Origin: Phycisphaerae bacterium
GTDB lineage: Bacteria > Planctomycetota > Phycisphaerae > UBA1845 > PWPN01
Direction: 5' to 3'
DNA length: 5,703 nt
Assembly (NCBI GenBank): GCA_026647385.1
Contig: JAPKGY010000255.1
Span: 1-5,703 of the forward strand
Shown here piece after piece: positions 1 to 5,703 of this stretch (within the stretch, counting starts at the first letter, position 1; each line of letters opens with the position of its first letter). The position numbers and the translations under genes are program-made. The notes beneath the pieces are model-generated. The model did not search any database, was not told where the DNA came from, and saw only the letters and a list, made by a program, of their open reading frames with translations.

Positions 1-2779
1 GACGGGGCCGACGGTATCGCTGGCGGTTCGAGATGCGGCTTTGTCGTTTCCGATCAACGACGAGGAACGCGCCCTGCCGCCCGATCAGCGATTTCTCAGG
101 CTGGACGGGATCGCGGGCGCGATCCGCGTCGACTCGAACCAGGTCGAACTGGACCTGCAAGGGCAACTGCGCTCGCGCCCGATGAGCCTCGAAGGTACGC
201 TCCGATTCGGCGAGGGGGCGGATTCGTCGGCCGTCGGTTTCGATCTGGAGCTTCGTCTTTCGCGTATGCAATTGCCGCGCGAGGAGGACGCCAAGGATCC
301 GATCGAGCGTCGTTTCGTGCAGGCCTGGCCGATGATTGCCAAACAGGTTCGCGACTTCGACGGGGTGGGCGAGGTCGACGTGACGCTGCGCCTTCATCGA
401 GAGCCCCAGTCGGACGCCGCCGTCGAGCTGGTCGAAGGCACCGTCGAGTTCAAGGGGTGTTCCGCGCGGTATATCCGCTTTCCGTATCGCCTGGACGATC
501 TGACCGGTCGCGTCTGGCTCCGCCCCGACGGTCGATTTGAGCTTCTGGACATTGTGGGACGGCACCACCGCGCTCGGGTCACGATCAAGGGTCTCCTGGG
601 TGGACGCCTCTCCCATGAGGGCGACCTGGTCGTCGGCGCGGAGGACCTCGTTCTGAATGACGACCTGCTCGTCTGCCTGGACGAGCGCGATCGCGAGCTG
701 ATCGACCGATTCAGGCCGACCGCGCGGGCGGACGTGCAGGTCCGCATGCGCAGGCCGGCGACGCCGCTCGATCAGCCGCCCGAGCGGTGGGATACCGAGG
801 TGGACATTCAGTTCCGCGATGGCACGATCAACCTGGTCGATTTCCCGTACCCGCTCGAGCGCCTGTCCGGCGCGATGCACATCGCCAAGGGGCGTCTGGA
901 GGTGACGGATTTCTGCGCGAGCCGGGGTGACGTGCGGGCCTGCGTCAGCGGGGCGGCCGAGGACGCGGGCGAAAAGGGCTTCTCGTACGATCTGGAGTTG
1001 AAGGCCGACCGGGTGCCGCTGGATGAATCGCTGCGGTCGGCGCTTCCCGCCGCCGGCCGGCACCTGTTCGAGAAGTTCCAGCCCACCGGGTACGCTCAGG
1101 TCAACGGTCGGCTGTATACGCCCTCCGCGGGTGACGCCCTGGCGTGCGATCTGAAAGCCCTTTGGACGGACGGATCTCTGACCGTCCCCGGCACGACCGA
1201 ACGGATCGATCGCGGTCGGGCGACCTTGCGGATCAGCCCCGAGGAACTGGCCGTCGAATCGTTCGAGGGGCGATTCGGCGAGTCGGTCCTCCAGGCCGAC
1301 GGGCGAATTCCGATGGGCGATCGAGGTGATCTGCTCCTCCACGTGCGCAGCCCGCGCATGGCTTTGGACGACCGATTGCGCGCCGCCTTGCCTCCCGAGA
1401 TTCAGCCGACGTGGGACCGATTTCACCCGGAGGGTTTCGCCGCCTTCGATCTGCGATACGGGCCCGGAGCGTCCGGGTCGCGTCCGGCATCCGCGCCCGC
1501 CAGTGATCCGGGAGTCGCCGCGTCGCAGCCCTCGCGGACGGACGACTACGCGATCACCATCGAGCCGCTCGACTGTCGGCTGCGCTACGACGAGTTCCCG
1601 TTGCCGCTTTCCAACGTGACCGGCCGATTGCACGTTGCTCCGAACAGGATCCTGATCGATCGGATCAAAGCCGGTTGCGAAGGCGCGACGATCGAAGGCG
1701 TCGGCGCCGTCGATGTCGGGCCGCGACGCACGTTGATTACGCTGGCCGTCGACGCCGCGGATCTCCCTCTCAGGGATTCGCTGCGTCAGGCGCTGCCCTG
1801 GCGGCTTCGCCGTTTGTGGAACGATCTGGAGCCGGCCGGCGTCGTCGACCTTTCGTTCGGCAAGCTCCTGCTCACCTGCCCCGCCGGCGGCCGGGTGACC
1901 TGGACCTTCGACGGTTCCGCCCGGTTCAAGGGTGTTTCGCTCGCGCTGGGGGCGCGGTTGCGGCAGATCGAGGGCGAACTGCGGGCGTCGGGCGAGATCG
2001 CCGAGGAGATCACGTTCCAGGGCGATCTGAACTGGTCCGAGGCGCGGGTTGAAGGCTGGAAAATCACCGATCTGACCGCCGCTTTCGCCCGTCCGCCGAA
2101 TTCGGGTACGCTGCGCGTCAATCGCATGATGGGAGAGTTTTATGGAGGCAAGATCATCGGCGAGGCCGAGATCCGGGAGGCGCCGGGCGGGTCGGAGTTC
2201 GGCCTGTCGCTGACCGCGAGGGACGTTTCGCTCGGCGGCTTTCTCAACGGTCGACTCGAGCCCGGCGAGAAACCCGTCGCCTTGCAAGGCGTCGTGGACG
2301 GCAACCTTGCCCTGACCGGCCGACTCGGCGACGTCAAGAGCCGCCACGGCGGGGGGACCGTTTTGATCCACCACGCCCAGATGCTCAAAGTCCCGTTCAT
2401 CCTCGCCATGATGCAGGTCGTCCATCTGGCCGTCGACGACGATAATGCCTTCCACGACGCCCGCCTGTCCTTCATCGTGGATGAGGACGATCTGGTGTTC
2501 CACGAAATCGACTTGCGGGGCAAGGCCCTTTCGATGGTCGGAGCCGGGCGGGTCCATACACCCACCGAGGCGCTCGACCTCGTCCTGCTGGTCGGCAGCC
2601 CGATCAGGCTTCCGCGGATGGAGGTCCTCAGCGAACTGGTCGAGGGCATCGCCCGCGAACTCGTCGAAGTTCACGTCGAAGGCAGATTGAGCCGCCCGAC
2701 TTTCCGGGCGGAGATCGTCCGCAGCATCCGCAACACGGTGGAGGCTGTGCTCAACGCTCGCGAGAAGCGGACCCGGTGA
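1..2779 (+). CDS. AsmA-like (YhdP/TamB-type) repeat protein, 5'-truncated by window edge
   Basis: The frame is open from the first complete codon (base 2) to TGA at 2777-2779. A TTG at 41 is only an internal leucine, because coding character continues upstream of it, so the true start is outside the window. The visible 925 residues alternate polar and hydrophobic residues in beta-strand fashion. They form tandem repeats at about 422-760, 797-1123, 1139-1465 and 1550-1882, with part of an earlier unit before 422. A helix motif of the form PLDxxLRxALP...W/LxxFxPxG recurs in each. The last third (about 1898-2779) resembles an AsmA-type C-terminal region: an FYGGK motif near 2138, then a GxVxIxxAxxxxVPF segment near 2345-2400 and a final VxGRLxxPxF near 2670-2705. 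Known AsmA-like proteins are anchored in the inner membrane, span the periplasm and are implicated in moving phospholipid to the outer membrane. That role is inferred here. No catalytic motif is visible. Confidence is good for the superfamily and low for a specific ortholog. Confidence 0.8.
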   Translation, partial: TGPTVSLAVRDAALSFPINDEERALPPDQRFLRLDGIAGAIRVDSNQVELDLQGQLRSRPMSLEGTLRFGEGADSSAVGFDLELRLSRMQLPREEDAKDPIERRFVQAWPMIAKQVRDFDGVGEVDVTLRLHREPQSDAAVELVEGTVEFKGCSARYIRFPYRLDDLTGRVWLRPDGRFELLDIVGRHHRARVTIKGLLGGRLSHEGDLVVGAEDLVLNDDLLVCLDERDRELIDRFRPTARADVQVRMRRPATPLDQPPERWDTEVDIQFRDGTINLVDFPYPLERLSGAMHIAKGRLEVTDFCASRGDVRACVSGAAEDAGEKGFSYDLELKADRVPLDESLRSALPAAGRHLFEKFQPTGYAQVNGRLYTPSAGDALACDLKALWTDGSLTVPGTTERIDRGRATLRISPEELAVESFEGRFGESVLQADGRIPMGDRGDLLLHVRSPRMALDDRLRAALPPEIQPTWDRFHPEGFAAFDLRYGPGASGSRPASAPASDPGVAASQPSRTDDYAITIEPLDCRLRYDEFPLPLSNVTGRLHVAPNRILIDRIKAGCEGATIEGVGAVDVGPRRTLITLAVDAADLPLRDSLRQALPWRLRRLWNDLEPAGVVDLSFGKLLLTCPAGGRVTWTFDGSARFKGVSLALGARLRQIEGELRASGEIAEEITFQGDLNWSEARVEGWKITDLTAAFARPPNSGTLRVNRMMGEFYGGKIIGEAEIREAPGGSEFGLSLTARDVSLGGFLNGRLEPGEKPVALQGVVDGNLALTGRLGDVKSRHGGGTVLIHHAQMLKVPFILAMMQVVHLAVDDDNAFHDARLSFIVDEDDLVFHEIDLRGKALSMVGAGRVHTPTEALDLVLLVGSPIRLPRMEVLSELVEGIARELVEVHVEGRLSRPTFRAEIVRSIRNTVEAVLNAREKRTR
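422..1882 (+). repeat. Four tandem protein-level repeat units within the AsmA-like gene
   Basis: Four units of roughly 109-113 residues start at about 422, 797, 1139 and 1550, with offsets of 125, 114 and 137 codons. Units 1, 2 and 4 begin with a strand ending in an FPYPL-like motif (FPYRL near 479, FPYPL near 842, FPLPL near 1595), followed by xxxxGxxxxxxxR/L. All four end in a helix plus turn. The helix reads LNDDLLVCL, PLDESLRSALP, ALDDRLRAALP and PLRDSLRQALP; the turn is then F/LxPxx[GA]. Divergence at DNA level is high, so this is an old protein repeat rather than a recent DNA duplication. The pattern fits the repeating beta-groove architecture proposed for AsmA/TamB and eukaryotic bridge-like lipid transfer proteins; that assignment is inferred. 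Confidence 0.65.
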
Positions 2780-2804
2780 GTCGGATCGCTCGACGGAACC
2801 CCGC

Positions 2805-3254
2805 TCAGCGCAGGACCGCGGGGCGGTGGACCTTCAACTTGCTCTCCTTGGTGTGTCCGTGTTTATCCTTGAGCACCTTCATGGCTTTTTTGGGGTCGGC
2901 CACCTTGAAGACGCCCTTGGTCCTGCCGCCGCTTGCGCCGGTCGTGCAGTATGCGTAGGCGATGTTGATATGGGCGTCGGCGAGCTTCTGGCACACCTCA
3001 GCCAGGGCGCCCGCCTTGTTGGCCATCGTGACCATCAGGACGTCCGTTTCGGTCGTGGGCAGGTTCAGGCCCGCCAGCGCGCCGCGCAGGTGCTCGGGAT
3101 CCTCGCCCACCAGCCGCAGCACGCCGTGTTCACTCGTGTCCGTCATCGTCATGGCCAGGATGTTGATCTTGGCCTGGGCGATGGTCTTCGTGACCTGGGC
3201 CAGCACGCCGGGCTTGTTCACCAGAAAAACGGAGAATTGCCTGATGAGTTCCAT
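2805..3254 (-). CDS. Tandem ACT domain protein (COG4747-like), 149 aa
   Basis: The protein contains two ACT domains and no catalytic domain. Domain 1 covers about residues 3-68, with NKPGVLAQVTKTIAQAKINI at 13-32. Domain 2 covers about residues 72-131, with NKAGALAEVCQKLADAHINI at 79-98. The NKxGxLAxV...AxINI signature is the usual loop-helix of the ACT fold, where small ligands, mainly amino acids, bind at domain interfaces. Length and architecture match stand-alone double-ACT proteins (COG4747), which have no settled function. An amino-acid-responsive regulatory role is inferred. A basic tail (residues 128-149, many Lys, His and Arg) follows domain 2. The ATG at 3252-3254 is supported by a strong ribosome binding site six bases upstream and by domain 1 beginning directly after it. 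The gene is cytoplasmic, with no signal peptide. It ends 25 bases from the convergent AsmA-like gene and lies 144 bases downstream of the hydrolase gene, apparently with its own promoter. Confidence 0.9.
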   Translation of the reverse strand: MELIRQFSVFLVNKPGVLAQVTKTIAQAKINILAMTMTDTSEHGVLRLVGEDPEHLRGALAGLNLPTTETDVLMVTMANKAGALAEVCQKLADAHINIAYAYCTTGASGGRTKGVFKVADPKKAMKVLKDKHGHTKESKLKVHRPAVLR

Positions 3255-3257
3255 TAT

Positions 3258-3265
3258 TCACCTCC
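3258..3265 (-). promoter_or_regulatory. Strong Shine-Dalgarno of the ACT gene
   Basis: On the minus strand the sequence reads GGAGGTGA followed by ATA and then the ATG at 3254-3252. GGAGGTGA is a near-complete match to the anti-SD of 16S rRNA, with the GGAGG core six bases from the start, so it fixes the start codon. A complementary ACCTC lies 12 bases upstream (plus-strand 3277-3281) and could pair with GAGGT of this site, partly hiding it; that pairing is only five base pairs and is speculative. Confidence 0.75.
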
Positions 3266-3291
3266 ACCACGGTTGAGAGGTCGCAGGCGCT

Positions 3292-3319
3292 CGGACGGAT
3301 TTCGTCCGCGGAGGCGGAC
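3292..3319 (-). promoter_or_regulatory. Competing hairpins in the ACT gene leader
   Basis: Three short segments can pair in two mutually exclusive ways. CGGACG (3292-3297) pairs with CGTCCG (3303-3308) across a 5-base loop. Alternatively GTCCGC (3304-3309) pairs with GCGGAC (3314-3319) across a 4-base loop. The middle segment is shared. The structure lies 27 bases upstream of the Shine-Dalgarno site in the predicted leader. Neither hairpin is followed by a U-run in the transcript, so a classical intrinsic terminator is not visible. Such stems also arise by chance in GC-rich DNA, so a regulatory role is unproven. Confidence 0.3.
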
Positions 3320-3367
3320 CCGGGTCGCACGCCGGCTCGTTCCGATCGCATGCGTCCCCACCGGGGG

Positions 3368-3373
3368 ATTATA
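3368..3373 (-). promoter_or_regulatory. Probable -10 element (TATAAT) for the ACT gene
   Basis: The minus strand carries a perfect TATAAT, an AT-rich island in very GC-rich surroundings, between the hydrolase stop (3399) and the ACT start (3254). Transcription would start near 3360-3362 and give an untranslated leader of about 105 bases. No TTGACA-like -35 is present at 16-19 bases spacing, and there is no TG extension, so the promoter is weak, activator-dependent or read differently by this organism's housekeeping sigma factor. Its position indicates that the ACT gene can be transcribed independently of the upstream sulfatase-hydrolase pair. Confidence 0.5.
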
Positions 3374-3398
3374 GCTCGTCCCCGCGTGCTCCGTATCG

Positions 3399-4385
3399 TC
3401 ATTTCAGCCGCTTGGTCGGCCCCGGTTGCGTTTGAGCCGCCTTCGCATCGACGGTCGGCGGCCCCTCGATCCACCCGAGTGATGCCAGGAACCGGTCGGT
3501 GAGCCGGAGCGTTTCGTGGAAATACAGGTTATCGCTCCTGCCGGGGTTGAAGAATCCGTGCCCCTGGCCCTCGAATCCGACCGCCTCGCACTTGTTACCC
3601 GCGGCCCGCATGGCTTGGGCGAACTCCTCGATCCTGGCGAACGGAATGAGATGGTCGTTCTTGCCGTGAAAGATGATCGTGGGTGCGAGACCGGGCTTGA
3701 TGTGATCCGCCGGCGACAGATCCTCAGCCTTGGCTCCGAGCCGCTTGGCCAGATTCAGGTGTCTCTTGGACGGGTCGTCCGACGTGAGGTCGACCGCGGG
3801 ATTGAAGAGGATCATGGCGTCAGGCCGGAAGCTCACCGATTTGTCCTTGTCGTCGGTCATGTCGTCGAGCGTTCCCACCGCGGCCGCCAGATGGCCGCCG
3901 GCCGATCCCCCGCTGGAGGCGATCCGGTCGGGATCGATGCCCAGACGGCGGGCGTTCGCCCGCGCCCAGCGCAACGCGGACTGGGCGTCCGCAACGCAGT
4001 CGGCCACCATGGCTTGGTGCCGGTTGAAGACGCGGTAGTCAGCCGTCCCCGCGACCATGCCGCGCGAGGCGAGGTACCGGCACTGCGGGACGAATTGGCC
4101 CGGCGATCCGGTCAGCCACCCGCCGCCGAAGAAGAAAATTATCGCGGGGGCCTTGTCGCTCTGCTTGTGCCCCGGCGGCATGAAGAAGTGGATCCTCAAC
4201 TCGACGTCGCCCACTTTCTTGTACACCTCGGAGCGGGCGCCGGCCAAAGCGCCATCCTGGCTCGGGGCGGATGCGGTGGCGGTCGCCCGGCGGGCCTCCC
4301 GGCGTTTCTCCTTGTCCTTCTCAGCCGCCGAACAGAATGAAGCCGTGGCGATCGCGATCGCCACGCAGATAAGCCGCACCATCAT
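3399..4385 (-). CDS. Secreted alpha/beta-hydrolase (esterase/lipase-like), 328 aa
   Basis: This is an exported serine hydrolase of the alpha/beta-hydrolase fold, nearest to the hormone-sensitive-lipase/acetyl-esterase group (Abhydrolase_3-like). Residues 1-20 form a signal peptide (basic start, hydrophobic VAIAIATASF core, likely cleavage after CSA or SAA). The Cys at 18 follows Phe, so it is not a good lipobox. A charged, low-complexity stretch (22-50) precedes the fold. FFGGGW at 85-90 is the oxyanion-hole loop, with Phe where the family usually has His. GGSAGG at 159-164 gives the nucleophile Ser161, GKND at 241-244 gives Asp244, and GQGHG at 273-277 gives His276, so the triad is intact. 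A Pro/Gln/Lys-rich tail ends the protein. Start: two ATGs sit side by side (4385 and 4382), and the first is best spaced from AAGGAGT. The gene follows the sulfatase by 3 bases. A carbohydrate O-ester is a plausible substrate, but this is inferred from the neighbour. Confidence 0.88.
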   Translation of the reverse strand: MMVRLICVAIAIATASFCSAAEKDKEKRREARRATATASAPSQDGALAGARSEVYKKVGDVELRIHFFMPPGHKQSDKAPAIIFFFGGGWLTGSPGQFVPQCRYLASRGMVAGTADYRVFNRHQAMVADCVADAQSALRWARANARRLGIDPDRIASSGGSAGGHLAAAVGTLDDMTDDKDKSVSFRPDAMILFNPAVDLTSDDPSKRHLNLAKRLGAKAEDLSPADHIKPGLAPTIIFHGKNDHLIPFARIEEFAQAMRAAGNKCEAVGFEGQGHGFFNPGRSDNLYFHETLRLTDRFLASLGWIEGPPTVDAKAAQTQPGPTKRLK

Positions 4386-4388
4386 CGG

Positions 4389-4397
4389 TCACTCCTT
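4389..4397 (-). promoter_or_regulatory. Hydrolase ribosome binding site overlapping the sulfatase stop
   Basis: On the minus strand the last sulfatase codons and stop read AAG GAG TGA, forming an AAGGAGTGA Shine-Dalgarno sequence; its GGAG core ends six bases before the hydrolase ATG at 4385-4383. Ribosomes ending the sulfatase finish on the initiation region of the next gene. This supports translational coupling and a shared mRNA. Confidence 0.7.
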
Positions 4398-5703
4398 CTC
4401 TTGTTCCTTCGGGCCCGGTTGTTTGCCGCCGGTCGGCGCCGGCAAGGGCGACGCGTCCTGCCCGGGCTGGGTTTTTCCGCGGACGCCGCCCCGCCCCCAG
4501 GCCGGCGGTTGGAGTTGCGCGTCCCAGCGCTCGTAGAGATCGCGGAGTTCCCGGGCGAACTCGGGGTGCTCGGCGATCAGGTTCCTGGATTCGCTGAGGT
4601 CCGCGGCCAGGTCGTACAGGCTTTCATCTTTATTGATCCTGACCAGTTTGTAATCCCCTTTGCGGACGGCTGAGTGATTGCCGTACCGCCAGAACAGGAC
4701 GTCGTGCGGCACGCCCGACCTCGTGCCGATCAGGAATGGAAGCAGGTCGACCCCGTCGAGGGCCTTGTCCGGAGGGATGTCGAACTTGCCGCCGGAGGCC
4801 GCCAGGCACGTCGGATGGATGTCGAGTGCACTGACCGGCTTGTCGTAGACTCTGCCGGCCAGGATGCGACCCTTCCACTGCACGAGGAAGGGCACGCGGA
4901 TGCCGCCTTCCCAGACCTGGCTCTTGAAGCCGCGCAGCGGCGTGTTTCGCGAGCCGTTGCCCCTCGTCGGTCCGCCGTTGTCGCTGAGGAAGAAAATCAG
5001 GGTCTTCTCCTCGATCCCGGCGTCGCGCAGCTTCTTCAGCACCAGGCCCACTGCGTCATCCATGGCGCTCAGCATGGCCGCCATCTTCATGCGCAGAGGA
5101 TCTTTGATCGACTTGAACCGCTCGAGGTATCGGTCGGTCGCCTGCATCGGCGTGTGGATCGCGTTGAAGGTGAGCATCAGCATGAAGGGCTCGTCCTTGT
5201 GTCGCTCGATGAACGCGACCGACTCCCGGGCAAGAGCCTCGGTCAGGTATTGCTTCTCATCCACGACGGTCGTGCCGCGCAGGATCGGGCCTTTCTCGTC
5301 GTCGTCCGACTTCAGGTAGTCGTGTGCGCCCGCAAGGAAGCCGAAGAACTCGTCGTATCCCCGCTTGAGCGGGTGGAATCTCGGCTGATAGCCGAGGTGC
5401 CACTTGCCGACGAGGCCCGTGGCGTACCCGACCGATTTCAGCCGATCGGCCAGCGTCACTTCGCTCAGCGGCAGCCCGAAGTTCGGCTCGGCGCTCTTGG
5501 GCGGGCCCGGGTTCAATTCGTGCCCGAACCGCTGCTGGTATCTGCCGGTCTGCAGGCCCGCCCGGGTCGGACTGCACACCGGGCACGATACGTATCCGTT
5601 CGTGAACCGCACGCCGGCGGCGGCGATCGAGTCGATGTTCGGCGTGGGAATGTCCTGGCAGCCCTGGACGCTCAGGTCGGCGTAGCCCAGGTCGTCGGCG
5701 ACG
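4389..5703 (-). CDS. Cys-type sulfatase (arylsulfatase family S1), N terminus cut by window edge
   Basis: The enzyme hydrolyses sulfate esters with a formylglycine made from an active-site cysteine. The frame is open to the right edge. The GTG at 5610-5612 is not the start, because 30 conserved codons precede it, including the metal-binding VADDLGYADL motif. About 30-40 residues, probably a signal peptide and the first strand, are missing. Counting from the codon at 5702-5700: metal-binding Asp3-Asp4; CSPTR at 43-47, with Cys43 as formylglycine precursor; GKWHLGY at 99-105 (Lys100, His102); His183 in NAIHTP; SDNGG at 240-244 (Asp241, Asn242 for Ca2+); Lys260 in LRGFKSQVWEGG. All the expected catalytic and metal residues after the edge are present. 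The C-terminal subdomain ends with AVRKGDYKLV near 345-354 and YDLAADLSESRNL near 363-375, typical of the family. A Gly/Pro/Lys/Gln-rich tail of about 35 residues follows. Substrate cannot be told from sequence. It is first of a coupled pair with the hydrolase. Confidence 0.95.
   Translation of the reverse strand, partial: VADDLGYADLSVQGCQDIPTPNIDSIAAAGVRFTNGYVSCPVCSPTRAGLQTGRYQQRFGHELNPGPPKSAEPNFGLPLSEVTLADRLKSVGYATGLVGKWHLGYQPRFHPLKRGYDEFFGFLAGAHDYLKSDDDEKGPILRGTTVVDEKQYLTEALARESVAFIERHKDEPFMLMLTFNAIHTPMQATDRYLERFKSIKDPLRMKMAAMLSAMDDAVGLVLKKLRDAGIEEKTLIFFLSDNGGPTRGNGSRNTPLRGFKSQVWEGGIRVPFLVQWKGRILAGRVYDKPVSALDIHPTCLAASGGKFDIPPDKALDGVDLLPFLIGTRSGVPHDVLFWRYGNHSAVRKGDYKLVRINKDESLYDLAADLSESRNLIAEHPEFARELRDLYERWDAQLQPPAWGRGGVRGKTQPGQDASPLPAPTGGKQPGPKEQEKE

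Noticed and set aside
41..43. TTG as start codon of the AsmA-like gene
   Set aside because: In-frame codons upstream (TGPTVSLAVRDAA) continue the same beta-strand pattern to the window edge, and no ribosome binding site precedes the TTG.
2140..2649. Open frame of 169 codons on the minus strand inside the AsmA-like gene
   Set aside because: Ser/Arg/Pro-rich shadow translation of a clear plus-strand coding region; no domain or ribosome binding site.
2799..2823. Possible terminator hairpin CCCCGC/GCGGGG between the convergent genes
   Set aside because: Six-base stem with a 13-base loop, no T-tract on either strand, and it overlaps ACT coding sequence.
3354..3369. TCCCC/GGGGA stem after the hydrolase stop as its terminator
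   Set aside because: Only five pairs with a 4-base loop and no U-run. It overlaps the predicted ACT promoter, so the AT-rich part is better explained as the -10 element.
3130..3474. Minus-strand open frame spanning the ACT leader and running into the ACT gene, including an ATG near 3351 that could start a leader peptide
   Set aside because: It overlaps the ACT gene in another frame, has no good Shine-Dalgarno sequence and shows no run of one amino acid as in attenuation peptides.
3516..4340. Long open frame on the plus strand antisense to the hydrolase gene (274 codons)
   Set aside because: It has no recognisable domain and the Arg/Gly/Val-rich composition of a GC-rich shadow. The opposite strand encodes an intact catalytic triad.
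4423..4445. Inverted repeat TTGCCG/CGGCAA near the sulfatase 3' end
   Set aside because: It lies inside the coding sequence for the Gly/Pro-rich tail with a GC-rich loop and no T-tract; expected by chance in GC-rich codons.
5610..5612. GTG as start codon of the sulfatase
   Set aside because: It falls in the conserved GVRFTNGY motif, and the 30 codons upstream encode the metal-binding DDLGYADL and the TPNIDSIA motif.

Overview
The window looks like a piece of a GC-rich chromosome (about 60-65% GC by eye), most likely from the Planctomycetota or a neighbouring PVC-type phylum. Three things point that way. A secreted Cys-type sulfatase is paired with a secreted alpha/beta-hydrolase. There is a stand-alone tandem ACT protein of the COG4747 type. 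There is also a very long AsmA-like protein. No single marker fixes the taxonomy, so this is an inference. I see no tRNA, rRNA, CRISPR array, insertion sequence or phage gene.

Layout. Positions 1-2779 (+) hold the C-terminal 925 codons of an AsmA-like envelope protein whose start lies left of the window. It is built from tandem repeats of about 110-135 residues, followed by an AsmA-type C-terminal region. After a 25-base convergent gap, 2805-3254 (-) encodes a small protein with two ACT domains and nothing else. Positions 3255-3398 are non-coding. They hold a perfect TATAAT on the minus strand, a roughly 105-base leader with competing hairpins, and a strong Shine-Dalgarno sequence for the ACT gene. 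Positions 3399-4385 (-) encode an exported alpha/beta-hydrolase. Positions 4389-5703 (-) encode a sulfatase lacking only its extreme N terminus, which lies beyond the right edge.

How the genes work together. The sulfatase and hydrolase genes are separated by 3 bases, and the hydrolase ribosome binding site is formed by the last codons and stop of the sulfatase. They therefore look like a translationally coupled pair, plausibly removing sulfate and acyl ester groups from the same extracellular or periplasmic polysaccharide; the substrate is inferred, not shown. The ACT gene lies downstream on the same strand but appears to have its own promoter, so it is probably a separate regulatory or housekeeping unit. 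The AsmA-like gene is transcribed towards it and probably serves outer-membrane or envelope lipid handling. I do not see strong evidence for a new multi-gene system. The best leads are the regular repeat architecture of the AsmA-like protein and the structured leader of the ACT gene.
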